A stretch of 5,643 nucleotides of DNA from Polaribacter sp. (GTDB lineage: Bacteria; Bacteroidota; Bacteroidia; Flavobacteriales; Flavobacteriaceae), in assembly GCA_030731695.1 (NCBI GenBank), contig JANQTK010000054.1, positions 18,841 through 24,483 on the forward strand. Reading direction: 5' to 3'. The position numbers and the translations under genes were made by a program. Positions 5,567-5,643 of the stretch are shown here, in pieces. The notes beneath the pieces are model-generated. The model did no database searches, was not told where the DNA came from, and saw nothing but the letters and a program-made list of their open reading frames with translations. The first letter of the stretch is position 1. Every line of letters begins with the position of its first letter.

Positions 5567-5643
5567 ATGAAAAAAATTGTACTCATTGCCATTTGTGTTA
5601 TAGGAATCGTATGTTTTTCATCTTGCAGAAGTACTTCTTCTTC
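5567..5643 (+). CDS. N-terminus of a lipoprotein (partial, cut by window edge)
   Basis: Twenty-five codons are visible. They begin MKKIVLIAICVIGIVCFSSC, a lipoprotein signal peptide with lipobox FSSC and lipidation at Cys20, followed by RSTSS. The residues after the cysteine are not acidic, so the surface-export signal seen in the DUF6452 lipoprotein is absent and the protein may face the periplasm. The leader is A-rich (TTAAAAAAAG) with no Shine-Dalgarno sequence. The 19-base gap after the preceding gene could allow co-transcription. The mature protein lies outside the window, so no function can be given. Confidence 0.75.
   Translation, partial: MKKIVLIAICVIGIVCFSSCRSTSS

Noticed and set aside
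1..5643. Mobile element, CRISPR array, phage or toxin-antitoxin system
   Set aside because: No transposase, integrase, spaced repeats, terminal inverted repeats or small toxin-like pair were seen; gene order and composition look like ordinary flavobacterial chromosome.

Overview
This window is AT-rich chromosomal DNA, almost certainly from a member of the Flavobacteriaceae (Bacteroidota). Three things point there: a DUF6452 lipoprotein followed by a DUF6048 barrel-like protein, which I know as a flavobacterial pair; a lipoprotein whose residues after the lipidated cysteine fit the Bacteroidota surface-export signal; and A-rich leaders without Shine-Dalgarno sequences. All supported genes are on the + strand and nearly every base is coding. 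I see no mobile element, CRISPR array, tRNA or rRNA.

Region 1 (1-1499): the possible C-terminal tail of an upstream gene, then a complete pterin-4a-carbinolamine dehydratase (58-363). One base later comes a surface-type lipoprotein (365-814, DUF6452), whose end overlaps the start of an exported beta-rich protein (about 795-1499, DUF6048). The starts of the last two were moved downstream of the longest open frames, because the internal ATGs give clean signal peptides.

Region 2 (1500-1550): a short AT-rich spacer with an A/U inverted repeat and a weak promoter-like match. It probably separates two transcription units.

Region 3 (1551-5547): five tightly packed genes. They encode an isopenicillin-N-synthase-like 2-oxoglutarate/Fe(II) oxygenase, a SUI1/YciH-type translation factor, a DUF1835 protein, a nucleoside phosphorylase with uridine-phosphorylase signatures, and a cytosolic periplasmic-binding-protein-like (Ca3427-type) protein. 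The first two share one base (TAATG). The last three abut with no spacer through two identical TAAATGA junctions. Possible roles are a soluble nucleoside/nucleobase salvage or modification unit, but only the phosphorylase and oxygenase folds are well supported; the shared pathway is inference.

Region 4 (5548-5643): a 19-base spacer and the first 25 codons of another lipoprotein, cut by the window edge. The most interesting part is the five-gene block, which pairs a solute-binding fold without a transporter or signal peptide with an uncharacterised DUF1835 protein and two probable metabolic enzymes.
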